Made by a program: the position numbers and the translations under genes. The notes under the pieces are model-generated. The model did no database searches, was not told where the DNA came from, and saw nothing but the letters and a program-made list of their open reading frames with translations. Shown here in pieces: positions 8,622-15,807 of a DNA stretch of 64,000 nucleotides (its first letter is position 1; every line of letters begins with the position of its first letter). Source of the stretch: Wolbachia endosymbiont (group B) of Germaria angustata (lineage in GTDB: Bacteria > Pseudomonadota > Alphaproteobacteria > Rickettsiales > Anaplasmataceae); contig NZ_OZ034691.1 in NCBI RefSeq assembly GCF_964026725.1, positions 124,001 through 188,000 on the forward strand, written 5' to 3'.

Positions 8622-10220
8622 TTATTTTTGATTCTTATCATCAAGTGTGAATAAGATTATTGTAGAGGTTAAACCTATAATAACTATCATTAACGAAAAT
8701 GGGGCAGCTTCTCTGTAACGCTCATCGCTGACAAGTTCATATACTCTAGTTGATATAGTTTCAAAATTAAATGGTCTGATAATTAGTGTTGCCGTGAGTT
8801 CTTTTACCGTATCCATAAACACGAGCAGAAATCCCGATAGTATGCTTTTCTTGATAAGGGGAATATGAATATTCAGGCACGTGGAAATAGGTCCATGACC
8901 CATAGTATATGCAGTCCATTCAATTTCATTTGGTGTTTTTTTGAGTCCCGACTCTATCGCCTTGAAAGATATAGCAAAAAAACGAAATAAATATGAGTAA
9001 ACTAATGCGCCAATAGTTCCTACCAAGCTAATTTCTACAATATATTGAGTAATGAAAGAAGATATTCTGCTTAAAAACATTATTATGCTAATTGCAATAA
9101 TTGCATTTGGAATTGCATATCCAAGAGAAATGAGACGTGCTATATTGCTTATTACCTTATTTTTACGTGCTGTATATCCAATAATTATTGCAATGCTGAT
9201 CGAGATTAGCGCGGTAATAAATGATAAACTAATACTGTTTGTTATTATATTATAAAATCTTGCTTCGTATATGAAAAAGCCTTTCTCTATGCTCCAATAT
9301 ATAAGTGGAATCATTGGTAAAATAAAGCCTATTAATATCGGCAATAAACACATAAGATAAGAAAAGATCAACGATATAGAACCGTTTATACTACGTTTAT
9401 TGTGATAATCTGCATTAGTATTGATTGAAGAGTAAGATATTTCTCTTTTTTGTAGTTTTTTCTCGATAACTATTAGTGTTGCAACGAAAATCAGTTCTGC
9501 AACTGCCAAAACAGTAGTTGAATATTTGTCATGCAATAAAAACCAAGTACGGTATATTCCTGTCGTGAAAGTATCGATAGCAAGAAACTGTGGTGTGCCG
9601 AAATCTGTAATTACTTCCATTAGTACCAAGGATAACCCAGCTATAATTGATGGACGTATGGAGGGTATGATGACAGAAAACAGACTCTGTAATGAGGAGA
9701 ACCCAAGTGTTGATGCAATAGTGACTGAGTTACTAACGCTCTTTAGACTTGAGCGGACCAACATATAAACGTATGGATATAGACTAAATCCCATTACTAA
9801 TATTCCACCACCTAGGGATTTGATCTCGGGAAACCAATAGTTACCTTTGTTCAATTGAAAAGTATCTCTTAACAAGCTCTGAATTGGACCTGAAAACTCT
9901 AACGTGTTTACATAAACAAACGATACTATATATCCAGGAATTGATATCGGAAAGAATAAGGCAATCTCAAAAATTCTACTTCCGGGAAACGAAAAAAATG
10001 TAGTAAGCCAAGCTGGAATTACTCCAAATATAAAGGATATTAACCCCACTCCTACCATCAAAATCAACGTATTGAGTATATATTCAGGAAAAAGTCTACT
10101 AATTACCCATCCAAAGTTTGCTGATTCTGTAAATAGAATCGATATTAACGATAGTATAGGGCAGACAAATAATACACTTACTAAAAACAAGAATATATTT
10201 TTAAATACTCTCAGAAACAT
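8622..10220 (-). CDS. Iron(III)-type ABC transporter permease (FbpB-like)
   Basis: The 532-residue inner-membrane protein has about 12 hydrophobic helices. It is arranged as two repeated binding-protein-dependent permease domains, as in FbpB/SfuB. Each half carries an EAA-like loop, e.g. SNSVTIASTLGFSSLQ near residue 165 and NEIEWTAYTMGHGP near 430. Substrate assignment (ferric iron) rests on the two-domain architecture and is an inference. No ATPase or binding-protein gene is adjacent, so the rest of the transporter must be elsewhere. Confidence 0.85.
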   Translation of the reverse strand: MFLRVFKNIFLFLVSVLFVCPILSLISILFTESANFGWVISRLFPEYILNTLILMVGVGLISFIFGVIPAWLTTFFSFPGSRIFEIALFFPISIPGYIVSFVYVNTLEFSGPIQSLLRDTFQLNKGNYWFPEIKSLGGGILVMGFSLYPYVYMLVRSSLKSVSNSVTIASTLGFSSLQSLFSVIIPSIRPSIIAGLSLVLMEVITDFGTPQFLAIDTFTTGIYRTWFLLHDKYSTTVLAVAELIFVATLIVIEKKLQKREISYSSINTNADYHNKRSINGSISLIFSYLMCLLPILIGFILPMIPLIYWSIEKGFFIYEARFYNIITNSISLSFITALISISIAIIIGYTARKNKVISNIARLISLGYAIPNAIIAISIIMFLSRISSFITQYIVEISLVGTIGALVYSYLFRFFAISFKAIESGLKKTPNEIEWTAYTMGHGPISTCLNIHIPLIKKSILSGFLLVFMDTVKELTATLIIRPFNFETISTRVYELVSDERYREAAPFSLMIVIIGLTSTIILFTLDDKNQK

Positions 10221-10350
10221 TAACTTGAATCTATATTTGATATTGAAATGTTATATGCAAAAACTAAAGATATCCAGTAATTAACAGCCGTCCTATTGAA
10301 TATCTTCATAATTTTATATATTATGTTTTAAATCGATAAACTAATTAATT

Positions 10351-11196
10351 ATGAGTTTTGTCATTGCAACTTTCTATCATTTTGTAAAACTCTCTAATTA
10401 TTATGACATGAAAGACGAAATAAAAGTTGCATGCGACAACGTTGAATTAAAAGGTACTATACTCCTTGCAGAAGAGGGTATTAATGCAACTGTATCTGGA
10501 GAAAGAAACGCAATTGATAAAATACTTGATTTTCTACGTTCTGATGACAGGCTAAAAGGTCTTACTTGGAAAGAGAGCTCGGCAGAATATCAACCATTTA
10601 GTAAGATGAAAGTGAGATTAAAAAGAGAAATTGTGAATCTTGGTGTAAGTAATCTCGGTACTTCCGTTAGAGGCCAGTACGTTGATCCAGAACATTGGGA
10701 TGATTTTGTCTCTCAACCTGATGTTTTAGTAATAGACACACGAAACGAGTACGAAGTAAAACTAGGCAAGTTTAAAAATGCAATTAACCCACATACTCAA
10801 CGTTTTCGCGATTTTCCTCAGTGGGCAGAGTCTTTCTCTGAGAGTAAAGATCTGAAAGTGGCTATGTACTGCACTGGTGGAATCAGATGCGAGAAATCTA
10901 CAGCATATATGAAAAGCCTTGGATTTAACGATGTTTACCACCTTAAAGGCGGTATTCTTTCCTACCTTGAAAAAACTCACAACAAAAGTGGTAGTTGGGA
11001 GGGCGAGTGTTTTGTTTTTGATGATAGAATTGCTGTTGATCACTCACTCGCCCCAAGTGATAAAATAAAATGCATATTCTGCTCAAGTAAAGTTTCAACT
11101 GATGAGCTGAAATCAGTTTCACGTGGCCAGGTAGTTTGCTCTGATTGTAAATCTTTAAGTATTGAAAGAAATTCAGAATACAACACGAACCTTTAA
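10351..11196 (+). CDS. trhO: tRNA uridine(34) hydroxylase TrhO (rhodanese domain)
   Basis: This 281-residue UPF0176/YceA family protein has an N-terminal acylphosphatase-like region with LAEEGINATVSG. The central rhodanese domain carries the catalytic cysteine in YCTGGIRCEKS near residue 174. The C-terminus holds a four-cysteine cluster (CIFC...CSDC). The family makes 5-hydroxyuridine at the wobble base of certain tRNAs using oxygen. It overlaps the convergent gene at 11193 by 4 bases. Confidence 0.93.
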   Translation: MSFVIATFYHFVKLSNYYDMKDEIKVACDNVELKGTILLAEEGINATVSGERNAIDKILDFLRSDDRLKGLTWKESSAEYQPFSKMKVRLKREIVNLGVSNLGTSVRGQYVDPEHWDDFVSQPDVLVIDTRNEYEVKLGKFKNAINPHTQRFRDFPQWAESFSESKDLKVAMYCTGGIRCEKSTAYMKSLGFNDVYHLKGGILSYLEKTHNKSGSWEGECFVFDDRIAVDHSLAPSDKIKCIFCSSKVSTDELKSVSRGQVVCSDCKSLSIERNSEYNTNL

Positions 11197-11573
11197 CAAC
11201 TTCTTTCTCTTTGCATATTTGTAACCTTAATTTTATCAAGGCATTTACCTACAACATAGCCCGCTCCAGCTCCAAGTAACGCACCAACTATAGCAAATGC
11301 AATCAACACTACACCAGAACCGCCAATAAGAGCTAAAGTTTCTTGCCCTAAACAACATCCTGCAACTAGACCAGCAACTAAACCAATGCCTACACCTATA
11401 CACCTAAGTTTCATATTATTACCACTAGTATTATGATCTCCAAAACCAAATTCTTTGATATCTTTTCTTTCTTTTATAAAATTGATAAGCTTACGTATTT
11501 CTTTGTCACTTGTGTCGTTATGCAAATCATATAAATTTATAACGCCATCGTTTACATATTTTTCAAAATCCAT
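11193..11573 (-). CDS. Small protein with glycine-zipper membrane hairpin, 126 aa
   Basis: I do not recognise a named family. Residues 1-50 are polar. Residues 55-115 form two hydrophobic, glycine-rich helices (GVGIGLVAGLVAG and GALLGAGAGYVVG) with GxxxG spacing, as in glycine-zipper membrane proteins. The tail is short and basic. Similar small Gly-rich two-helix proteins occur elsewhere in the window (22500, 55566). Role unknown. Confidence 0.6.
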   Translation of the reverse strand: MDFEKYVNDGVINLYDLHNDTSDKEIRKLINFIKERKDIKEFGFGDHNTSGNNMKLRCIGVGIGLVAGLVAGCCLGQETLALIGGSGVVLIAFAIVGALLGAGAGYVVGKCLDKIKVTNMQRERSC

Positions 11574-11711
11574 TTTATTTTTCCATACTATTAGAATATA
11601 TTTTTACTACACTTAATGTCTTAATAGTTGGTAGATTCCCATATAAGAATAAGTAGATAATCTTACCACTATAGGTGGGACTAAAGCGCTATAAGATTAA
11701 ATTCCTGAAAA

Positions 11712-11876
11712 ATGTTGGTAAGAAGAGCTTTTCCAAAAACAATAAAGTTAAGAGTTGAAGAGATAGTAAAAGAGCGACTTACAGTTAATCCAATTGATTT
11801 TGGTGAATCATTTTGTTACAAACTCAAAGGATACAGAAAACTGAGAACTGGCGATTATATGGGAGCTTTCTTGTGA
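11712..11876 (+). pseudogene. Truncated RelE/ParE-type toxin remnant
   Basis: The 54-codon frame contains ERLTVNPIDFGESFCYKLKG then YRKLRTGDY, clearly homologous to ERLTVDPVNLGEPLYHSFKG and FRRLRVGDY of the two intact toxins at 13334 and 14390. It lacks the C-terminal third (the IGHRDTIYEKAL region) and ends at TGA inside a hairpin. No antitoxin frame precedes it. It is a dead third copy of the module. Confidence 0.75.
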
Positions 11877-11882
11877 AAGCTC
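11863..11882 (+). terminator. Terminator-like hairpin
   Basis: GAGCTTTC (11863-11870) and GAAAGCTC (11875-11882) form a perfect 8-bp stem with a TTGT loop, followed by TTTT. It sits across the stop of the truncated toxin. Confidence 0.5.
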
Positions 11883-11903
11883 TTTTGCATAAGAGATTTA
11901 TAA

Positions 11904-11920
11904 TTGACCTAGAAGGTCAA
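11904..11920. promoter_or_regulatory. Operator-like palindrome
   Basis: TTGACCT and AGGTCAA form a perfect 7-bp inverted repeat around AGA, 40 bases upstream of ATG 11960. A TATAAT-like box lies at 11937-11942. It may be a repressor site for the following gene. Confidence 0.35.
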
Positions 11921-12017
11921 CGCTGATATACTTTTATATAATTTAATGCGTGGAGGTATATGTTAGGTAATCCTAAAGGTCTAATTAAAACTATAGGTTC
12001 TCTTAGTCAAGAGACAG

Positions 12018-12848
12018 GTGAGAATTTATTTGCGCTTAAAGGATGAGTTCTTTAAAAGTGTAAGCCCAGATAGTAAAATACTTATAGATTCTGAAGAGAA
12101 GAACGAAGAAGTTAGTATTGATGATGATAAAGTGTGGTTTAAACACTTTTCTACTGTGGTTCCTAGTGAAGAAGGGCAGCAACAGTATAGATATGAGGTT
12201 AACGGCAGATATGAATACAAATATGCTAATAAGTACGATAGCAAAAATATTGTAGGCAAAATTGCTCAAAAAATTGCACAAGGCGTAAATGAAAGTATAA
12301 AAGACAATACTTTAGAATATGTAGGAATTAAAGAAAGTAGAAAGAAAGGTAAGATTAAACCTGCACTCAGAATTATGCTCAGCGATCTTACAAAACCAGT
12401 AAATATGTTTGATATTCTAAATAGTGATGCATGCAGAAAATATAATGTAGATGGAATTACATTATTACTGCCTAATCAAAGTAAGTGTGAAACAAGAGGA
12501 ATACGCTGCAGAGTTGATGAGAATGGAGTAAGAATTTATGAGGTGGCTAATGGTTCATATGATATGGATTTAACGTGGTATGTTGAGGGAAAAGAGTGTA
12601 AAATAAAAATTATCATTAGGGATAATGGTTCTGTAGAGTTTATTGAAAGCAATGGTGTCACTTGGGATCAATTAGCTGCACATAAAGAGGTGAAAGTAGG
12701 AAGACAATATGAAGCAAAAACTCTATATGACGCATTGTCATATTTAAAACAAGAAAGCTCTGAAGTAATAAAAGCTTCATGTCAGCCTCCAACAAGTGTG
12801 GAAAGCATCCAAATCACTACGGGAGTTAACAGACAAGCAGCTATTTAA
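12018..12848 (+). CDS. Hypothetical protein, 276 aa, probably 5'-frameshifted
   Basis: I do not recognise this protein. The frame opens at GTG 12018 and encodes a charged soluble protein. A better start lies upstream: ATG 11960 follows GGAGG (11953-11957) and reads 28 codons ending ETGENLFALKG before TGA 12044. Skipping one base after codon AAA (12038-12040) joins ETGENLFALK to DEFFKSVSPDSK without a break. So the ancestral start was probably 11960, and one extra base has shifted the frame. A genuine GTG start cannot be excluded. Confidence 0.6.
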   Translation: MRIYLRLKDEFFKSVSPDSKILIDSEEKNEEVSIDDDKVWFKHFSTVVPSEEGQQQYRYEVNGRYEYKYANKYDSKNIVGKIAQKIAQGVNESIKDNTLEYVGIKESRKKGKIKPALRIMLSDLTKPVNMFDILNSDACRKYNVDGITLLLPNQSKCETRGIRCRVDENGVRIYEVANGSYDMDLTWYVEGKECKIKIIIRDNGSVEFIESNGVTWDQLAAHKEVKVGRQYEAKTLYDALSYLKQESSEVIKASCQPPTSVESIQITTGVNRQAAI

Positions 12849-12859
12849 ATTTAGAATTT

Positions 12860-12891
12860 GAAATGAAGCCTTTTTTCAAAGGCTTCATTTC
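12860..12891. terminator. Strong hairpin, likely bidirectional terminator
   Basis: GAAATGAAGCCTTT (12860-12873) and AAAGGCTTCATTTC (12878-12891) form a perfect 14-bp stem with a 4-base loop, 12 bases after the 276-aa gene stop. The stem also overlaps the end of the minus-strand helicase fragment. Confidence 0.7.
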
Positions 12892-12980
12892 AATATCCTG
12901 CCAGTATCAACCTGATAACGCACAGTGACTTTGCCGGTTGAGCCACTTCTATTTTTTGCAACGTTTATCAAAAAAACTCC
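12885..12980 (-). pseudogene. C-terminal fragment of a DnaB-type helicase
   Basis: On the minus strand the frame ends at TGA 12885-12887 and reads GVFLINVAKNRSGSTGKV with a short tail. This resembles the IIVAKQRNGPTGTV signature that closes replicative (DnaB/phage) helicases. The match ends where the structured element at 12977 begins, and no helicase sequence was seen on the far side. It is likely a phage- or plasmid-derived remnant. The match is short. Confidence 0.4.
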
Positions 12981-13194
12981 GTAAAACCCCATCCTTCAGG
13001 GCGGGGATATAAGGCGGAAGCGGACCGAATATACGCCAAACTATAATAGATTTAGCGGCAGGGCATGCCGTGTTATGCCTGTGGAGGGGATAGTGCATTT
13101 AGCCTCCCGATGAAGCAGGAACCCGCCGAGATGATTCAGACTTCGGTCTGAACGTGGTAGGAATCCTTGCCCTTTAGGGCGGGGAGGATGTCAA
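12977..13194 (+). mobile_element. Orphan IS200/IS605-type element or omega-RNA-like structured segment
   Basis: About 218 bases without a transposase frame. It opens with a CCCC/GGGG hairpin (12987-13006), a hallmark of IS605-family tnpB 3' regions. It continues with CGGCA/TGCCG (13056-13070) and a TTCAGAC-TTCG-GTCTGAA stem with a C(UUCG)G tetraloop (13135-13152). It closes with CC..GCCC-ttta-GGGC..GG (13165-13184) followed by AGGATGTCAA, a common right end of these elements. The UUCG loop is only stabilising on the + strand, so a + strand RNA is likely. Neither tnpA nor tnpB lies beside it. Confidence 0.55.
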
Positions 13195-13224
13195 ATTATA
13201 TATAAATAATATAACTTATAGTGG

Positions 13225-13234
13225 GGGGTACCCC
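13225..13234. repeat. GGGGTACCCC palindrome
   Basis: A 10-bp perfect GC palindrome in otherwise AT-rich sequence, between the structured element and the first toxin gene. No function can be assigned. Confidence 0.4.
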
Positions 13235-13333
13235 AAAAAAATGGTTTTTTTTGAGCTGAGCAAAGCCGCCTAAGGTGAAGAGGAAGGAGAGCTGTATAAT
13301 AATATATTTATAATTTACTTAACGAAACAGAGT

Positions 13334-13633
13334 TTATTGAAGAACATAGTTATTTAGTACTTTAAGAGCCTTCTCGTAAATAGTGTCTCTATGTCCTATT
13401 GTAACGATAGTTACTTCATGTTTTTTGGTGTCTGTATAATACATGATACGATAGTCGCCAACCCTTAGTCTTCTGAACCCTTTAAAGCTATGATATAAAG
13501 GCTCACCAAGATTAACTGGATCGACTGTAAGGCGTTCCTGTATTGCTTTATTTACTCTTGATTCTATTTTTATCGGTAAAGCTGGAAGATCTTTTTCAGT
13601 GACATTCTTCAAAAATTTAATCTTGTAATCCAC
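13334..13633 (-). CDS. RelE/ParE-superfamily toxin, copy 1
   Basis: The 99-residue toxin belongs to the RelE/ParE fold. SFKGFRRLRVGDYRIMY (from residue 49) and VTIVTIGHRDTIYEKAL are the conserved strand and C-terminal motifs with basic residues and tyrosine. Related toxins cleave mRNA at the ribosome (RelE) or poison gyrase (ParE); which applies here cannot be read. It overlaps the upstream antitoxin by 17 bases, a translationally coupled pair. Residues 33-99 are nearly identical to copy 2, but residues 1-32 differ. Confidence 0.88.
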   Translation of the reverse strand: MDYKIKFLKNVTEKDLPALPIKIESRVNKAIQERLTVDPVNLGEPLYHSFKGFRRLRVGDYRIMYYTDTKKHEVTIVTIGHRDTIYEKALKVLNNYVLQ

Positions 13634-13844
13634 TTGATCTCCACTTTACATCTTTGTAATCAACTGTTTCTGCACCTTCAATATCATATTGATCAGCAAC
13701 TACAGATAGTAAAAAATCTTCCATTTCACTATCTATTGCTTCTTTAAGTAGTTTTTCTGCTAATGCTTGAGCAGGTTGCTTAGTAAGTTCAGATAATTCA
13801 GCAAGATGCTGTAAAGTTTCTTTACTGAAAGCTAAATTTGCCAT
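13617..13844 (-). CDS. RelB-like antitoxin, copy 1
   Basis: The 75-residue antitoxin precedes and overlaps the toxin gene. The N-terminal part (NLAFSKETLQHLAELSELTK) resembles a ribbon-helix-helix DNA-binding domain with a helical middle (PAQALAEKLLKEAIDSE). Residues 1-56 are identical to copy 2. The last 19 residues (from GAETVDYKDV), expected to wrap the toxin, are different. It is divergently arranged with the twin-CX3C gene at 13981 over a shared operator-like palindrome. Confidence 0.85.
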   Translation of the reverse strand: MANLAFSKETLQHLAELSELTKQPAQALAEKLLKEAIDSEMEDFLLSVVADQYDIEGAETVDYKDVKWRSSGLQD

Positions 13845-13919
13845 AAGTTTTACCGAAATCTACTAATAATTATACAATATTTTCATGAAATTTTCAATAA
13901 AGAAAGCGAAGTGATTATA

Positions 13920-13954
13920 ATAATACTAACATAATATTATTATGTTAGTATTAT
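13920..13954. promoter_or_regulatory. Operator-like inverted repeat between antitoxin and twin-CX3C gene 1
   Basis: ATAATACTAACATAAT (13920-13935) and ATTATGTTAGTATTAT (13939-13954) form a perfect 16-bp inverted repeat around ATT, in the 136-base divergent region. It is repeated exactly at 14965-14999, and a related half-site occurs at 25081-25115. A binding site for the antitoxin or another dimeric regulator is likely. Confidence 0.65.
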
Positions 13955-13980
13955 ATTAGTTTTTAATTAAGGAGAATGTT

Positions 13981-14265
13981 ATGTCAAAAAATACACAAAA
14001 CTACCATACTTATCCTTTTACGAGTAAAAGTAAGATGCAAGAATCTACACAAAAATTATTTTCTTGGATAGACGAGCAAAGAGCACGTGACCATAATCTT
14101 TGCCACAGAAAATGTGAAGAGATACATGATTGGTATGATCCTGCCGGGCGATCTATATGCAAAGTAAGATGTAATGATATATATGGTCTAAGTTCTGAAC
14201 CATTTGATCCACAAAAGACAATAATGGAATCATCTTTGGATGAATACGATTACATTTCTATTTAA
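13981..14265 (+). CDS. Small twin-CX3C protein 1, 94 aa
   Basis: The start is ATG 13981 after AAGGAGAATGTT, a good ribosome-binding site. The protein is hydrophilic with no signal peptide. Its only four cysteines form CHRKC near residue 41 and CKVRC near residue 60, spaced CX3C-X14-CX3C. That is the spacing of the mitochondrial small Tim chaperones (CX3C-X11-16-CX3C). Apart from the cysteines it shares little with the related genes at 15026 and 25136, yet it has the same 5' region. Function unknown; a helical-hairpin disulfide protein is the inference. Confidence 0.7.
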   Translation: MSKNTQNYHTYPFTSKSKMQESTQKLFSWIDEQRARDHNLCHRKCEEIHDWYDPAGRSICKVRCNDIYGLSSEPFDPQKTIMESSLDEYDYISI

Positions 14266-14389
14266 CAAAAAAGTGTGAGGCTTCTTTATTTTTCCCTAAA
14301 ATTTTCAATAAAGAATTATATCGGGAGAATGGATCAGAAAGAAGGGCTGTATAATAATATATTTATAATTTACTTACGTAACTTAGAAA

Positions 14390-14689
14390 TTATTGAAAAA
14401 CATAGTTCTTAAGTACTTTCAAAGCTTTCTCGTAAATGGTGTCTCTATGTCCTATTGTAACGATAGTTACTTCATATTTTGTGGTGTCTGCACAATACAT
14501 GATACGATAGTCACCAACCCTTAGTCTTCTGAACCCTTTAAAGCTATGGTATAAAGGCTCACCAAGATTCACTGGATCGACTGTAAGTCGCTCATTTATT
14601 GCATCTACAGCTCTTGACCGTACTTTTTTTGGAAGACTTGGAAGATCTTTTTCAAGAACACTGTCTAGGAAGATAATAGTGTATTCCAA
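14390..14689 (-). CDS. RelE/ParE-superfamily toxin, copy 2
   Basis: This 99-residue paralogue of the toxin at 13334 is almost identical from ERLTVDPVNLGEP onward (residues 33-99), including FKGFRRLRVGDYRIMY and IGHRDTIYEKAL. Residues 1-32 have diverged (MEYTIIFLDSVLEK versus MDYKIKFLKNVTEK). It overlaps its antitoxin by 25 bases. The pattern suggests exchange of the antitoxin-contact region between modules. Confidence 0.88.
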   Translation of the reverse strand: MEYTIIFLDSVLEKDLPSLPKKVRSRAVDAINERLTVDPVNLGEPLYHSFKGFRRLRVGDYRIMYCADTTKYEVTIVTIGHRDTIYEKALKVLKNYVFQ

Positions 14690-14889
14690 TCCACGTCCTC
14701 ACTTTTAGTTTTTTTTTCATTTTCAATATCATATTGATCAGCAACTACAGATAGTAAAAAATCTTCCATTTCACTATCTATTGCTTCTTTAAGTAGTTTT
14801 TCTGCTAATGCTTGAGCAGGTTGCTTAGTAAGTTCAGATAATTCAGCAAGATGCTGTAAAGTTTCTTTACTGAAAGCTAAATTTGCCAT
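14665..14889 (-). CDS. RelB-like antitoxin, copy 2
   Basis: The 74-residue antitoxin has residues 1-56 identical to copy 1 (putative DNA-binding and dimer part). Its C-terminal tail is unrelated (NEKKTKSEDVDWNTLLSS). Identical DNA-binding parts and identical operators imply cross-regulation of the two loci, while different tails imply separate toxin specificity. This is an inference from the sequence pattern. Confidence 0.85.
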   Translation of the reverse strand: MANLAFSKETLQHLAELSELTKQPAQALAEKLLKEAIDSEMEDFLLSVVADQYDIENEKKTKSEDVDWNTLLSS

Positions 14890-14964
14890 AAGTTTTACCG
14901 AAATCTACTAATAATTATACAATATTTTCATGAAATTTTCAATAAAGAAAGCGAAGTGATTATA

Positions 14965-14999
14965 ATAATACTAACATAATATTATTATGTTAGTATTAT
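14965..14999. promoter_or_regulatory. Operator-like inverted repeat, copy 2
   Basis: Identical 16-bp inverted repeat (14965-14980 and 14984-14999) around ATT, between antitoxin copy 2 and the twin-CX3C gene at 15026. Confidence 0.65.
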
Positions 15000-15025
15000 A
15001 TTAGTTTTTAATTAAGGAGAATATT

Positions 15026-15328
15026 ATGAAAAATATTAAAGAAAAAGGACTTTCAAGTGCAAAAGTTAAGTATTCTGTTGAACCTACGGTTAGTGAAAAT
15101 GCGGAGGTAAATACATTCGAAGAGTGTTTTGGAGCATGTTATAACAAATACCAACATGATGAAAAACTTATGGGTTCGTGCATAAGGGGATGTCAGTATA
15201 GGTTCGGGCATAATTGGGATTTGGATGCTCCTGAATCAAAAGAGTCAGAACCTATTTACACAAGTGAGGTATTAAAAAATATTGGAGACAATTTCCATGC
15301 TCTTGCAGATTCAGTGTCTATTCTGTAG
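15026..15328 (+). CDS. Small twin-CX3C protein 2, 100 aa
   Basis: ATG follows AAGGAGAATATT. The four cysteines are CFGAC near residue 34 and CIRGC near residue 52, spaced CX3C-X13-CX3C. The protein is acidic at both ends, without signal peptide or membrane segment, and its length is in the range of small Tims. Its coding sequence is unrelated to the gene at 13981 outside the cysteines. Both the 5' operator region and the 3' flank (TGTGAGGCT then AAAGAATTATAT) are conserved, so they look like variable inserts in a fixed cassette. Confidence 0.7.
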   Translation: MKNIKEKGLSSAKVKYSVEPTVSENAEVNTFEECFGACYNKYQHDEKLMGSCIRGCQYRFGHNWDLDAPESKESEPIYTSEVLKNIGDNFHALADSVSIL

Positions 15329-15379
15329 TAGGCAAAGGTTAAAAAATGTGAGGCTCTATTTTTTCAAAAAAGAATTATA

Positions 15380-15692
15380 TTGACAGATTATGATAGGTTG
15401 AGTATACACGAGTTTGCTGATACTCGTGAGAAATTACACAGACTAAGTATAGTACTGCAAGACATTATTAGGAATAGGGAAGGTATGCCAGCAGCTGGCT
15501 ACTGGATGTATTTCTATGATAACAACTACTCTTCGTCATCAAAAATCAAGAAGGCTCTGCAACTTGATAACTCTATTCTTTTATTGACGTAGATGACTCT
15601 GAAAAATTGCGGACTGAAGTGCTAATGCTATATGGTTATTACGTTCAAGAACAAAACGGAAAATCCTATATTATACTAGAAATAATGTGCGG
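15380..15692 (+). pseudogene. Frameshifted hypothetical fragment
   Basis: A frame from about 15380 runs to TAG near 15592 (ends ALQLDNSILLLT). Another frame continues with FIDVDDSEKLRTEVLMLYGY to about 15692. Together they look like one protein broken by a single frameshift near 15575. No ATG with a ribosome-binding site is visible and the family is not recognised. It ends against the tRNA-Ser gene. Confidence 0.4.
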
Positions 15693-15776
15693 AAAAGGGG
15701 GGATTCGAACCCCCGACATATTTTCATATGTGCACGCTTTCCAAGCGTGTGCTTTAGACCGCTCAGCCACCTTTCC
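15690..15776 (-). tRNA. tRNA-Ser (GGA)
   Basis: Minus-strand cloverleaf of about 87 bases with a long variable arm. The acceptor is GGAAAGG/CTTTTCC, the anticodon loop is CTTGGAAAG with GGA, and the T-loop is TTCGAAT. CCA is not encoded. It marks the edge of the toxin-antitoxin island. Confidence 0.93.
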
Positions 15777-15807
15777 ATACTTATTCATAATATTAAAAAT
15801 TATGCTG

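Larger units (their letters stand above)
13292..13980. repeat. Duplicated toxin-antitoxin unit, copy 1
   Basis: The unit runs from GCTGTATAATAATATATTT through toxin, antitoxin, intergenic operator and the ribosome-binding site of the divergent small gene. Copy 2 is 14346-15025. The flanks, antitoxin 5' part, toxin 3' part and the divergent promoter region are nearly identical. The antitoxin-toxin junction and the small genes beyond the ATG differ. Confidence 0.9.
14346..15025. repeat. Duplicated toxin-antitoxin unit, copy 2
   Basis: Second copy of the unit at 13292-13980, same orientation. The intergenic 136 bases are identical to copy 1 except in the last bases before the ATG (GAATATT versus GAATGTT). 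Confidence 0.9.
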
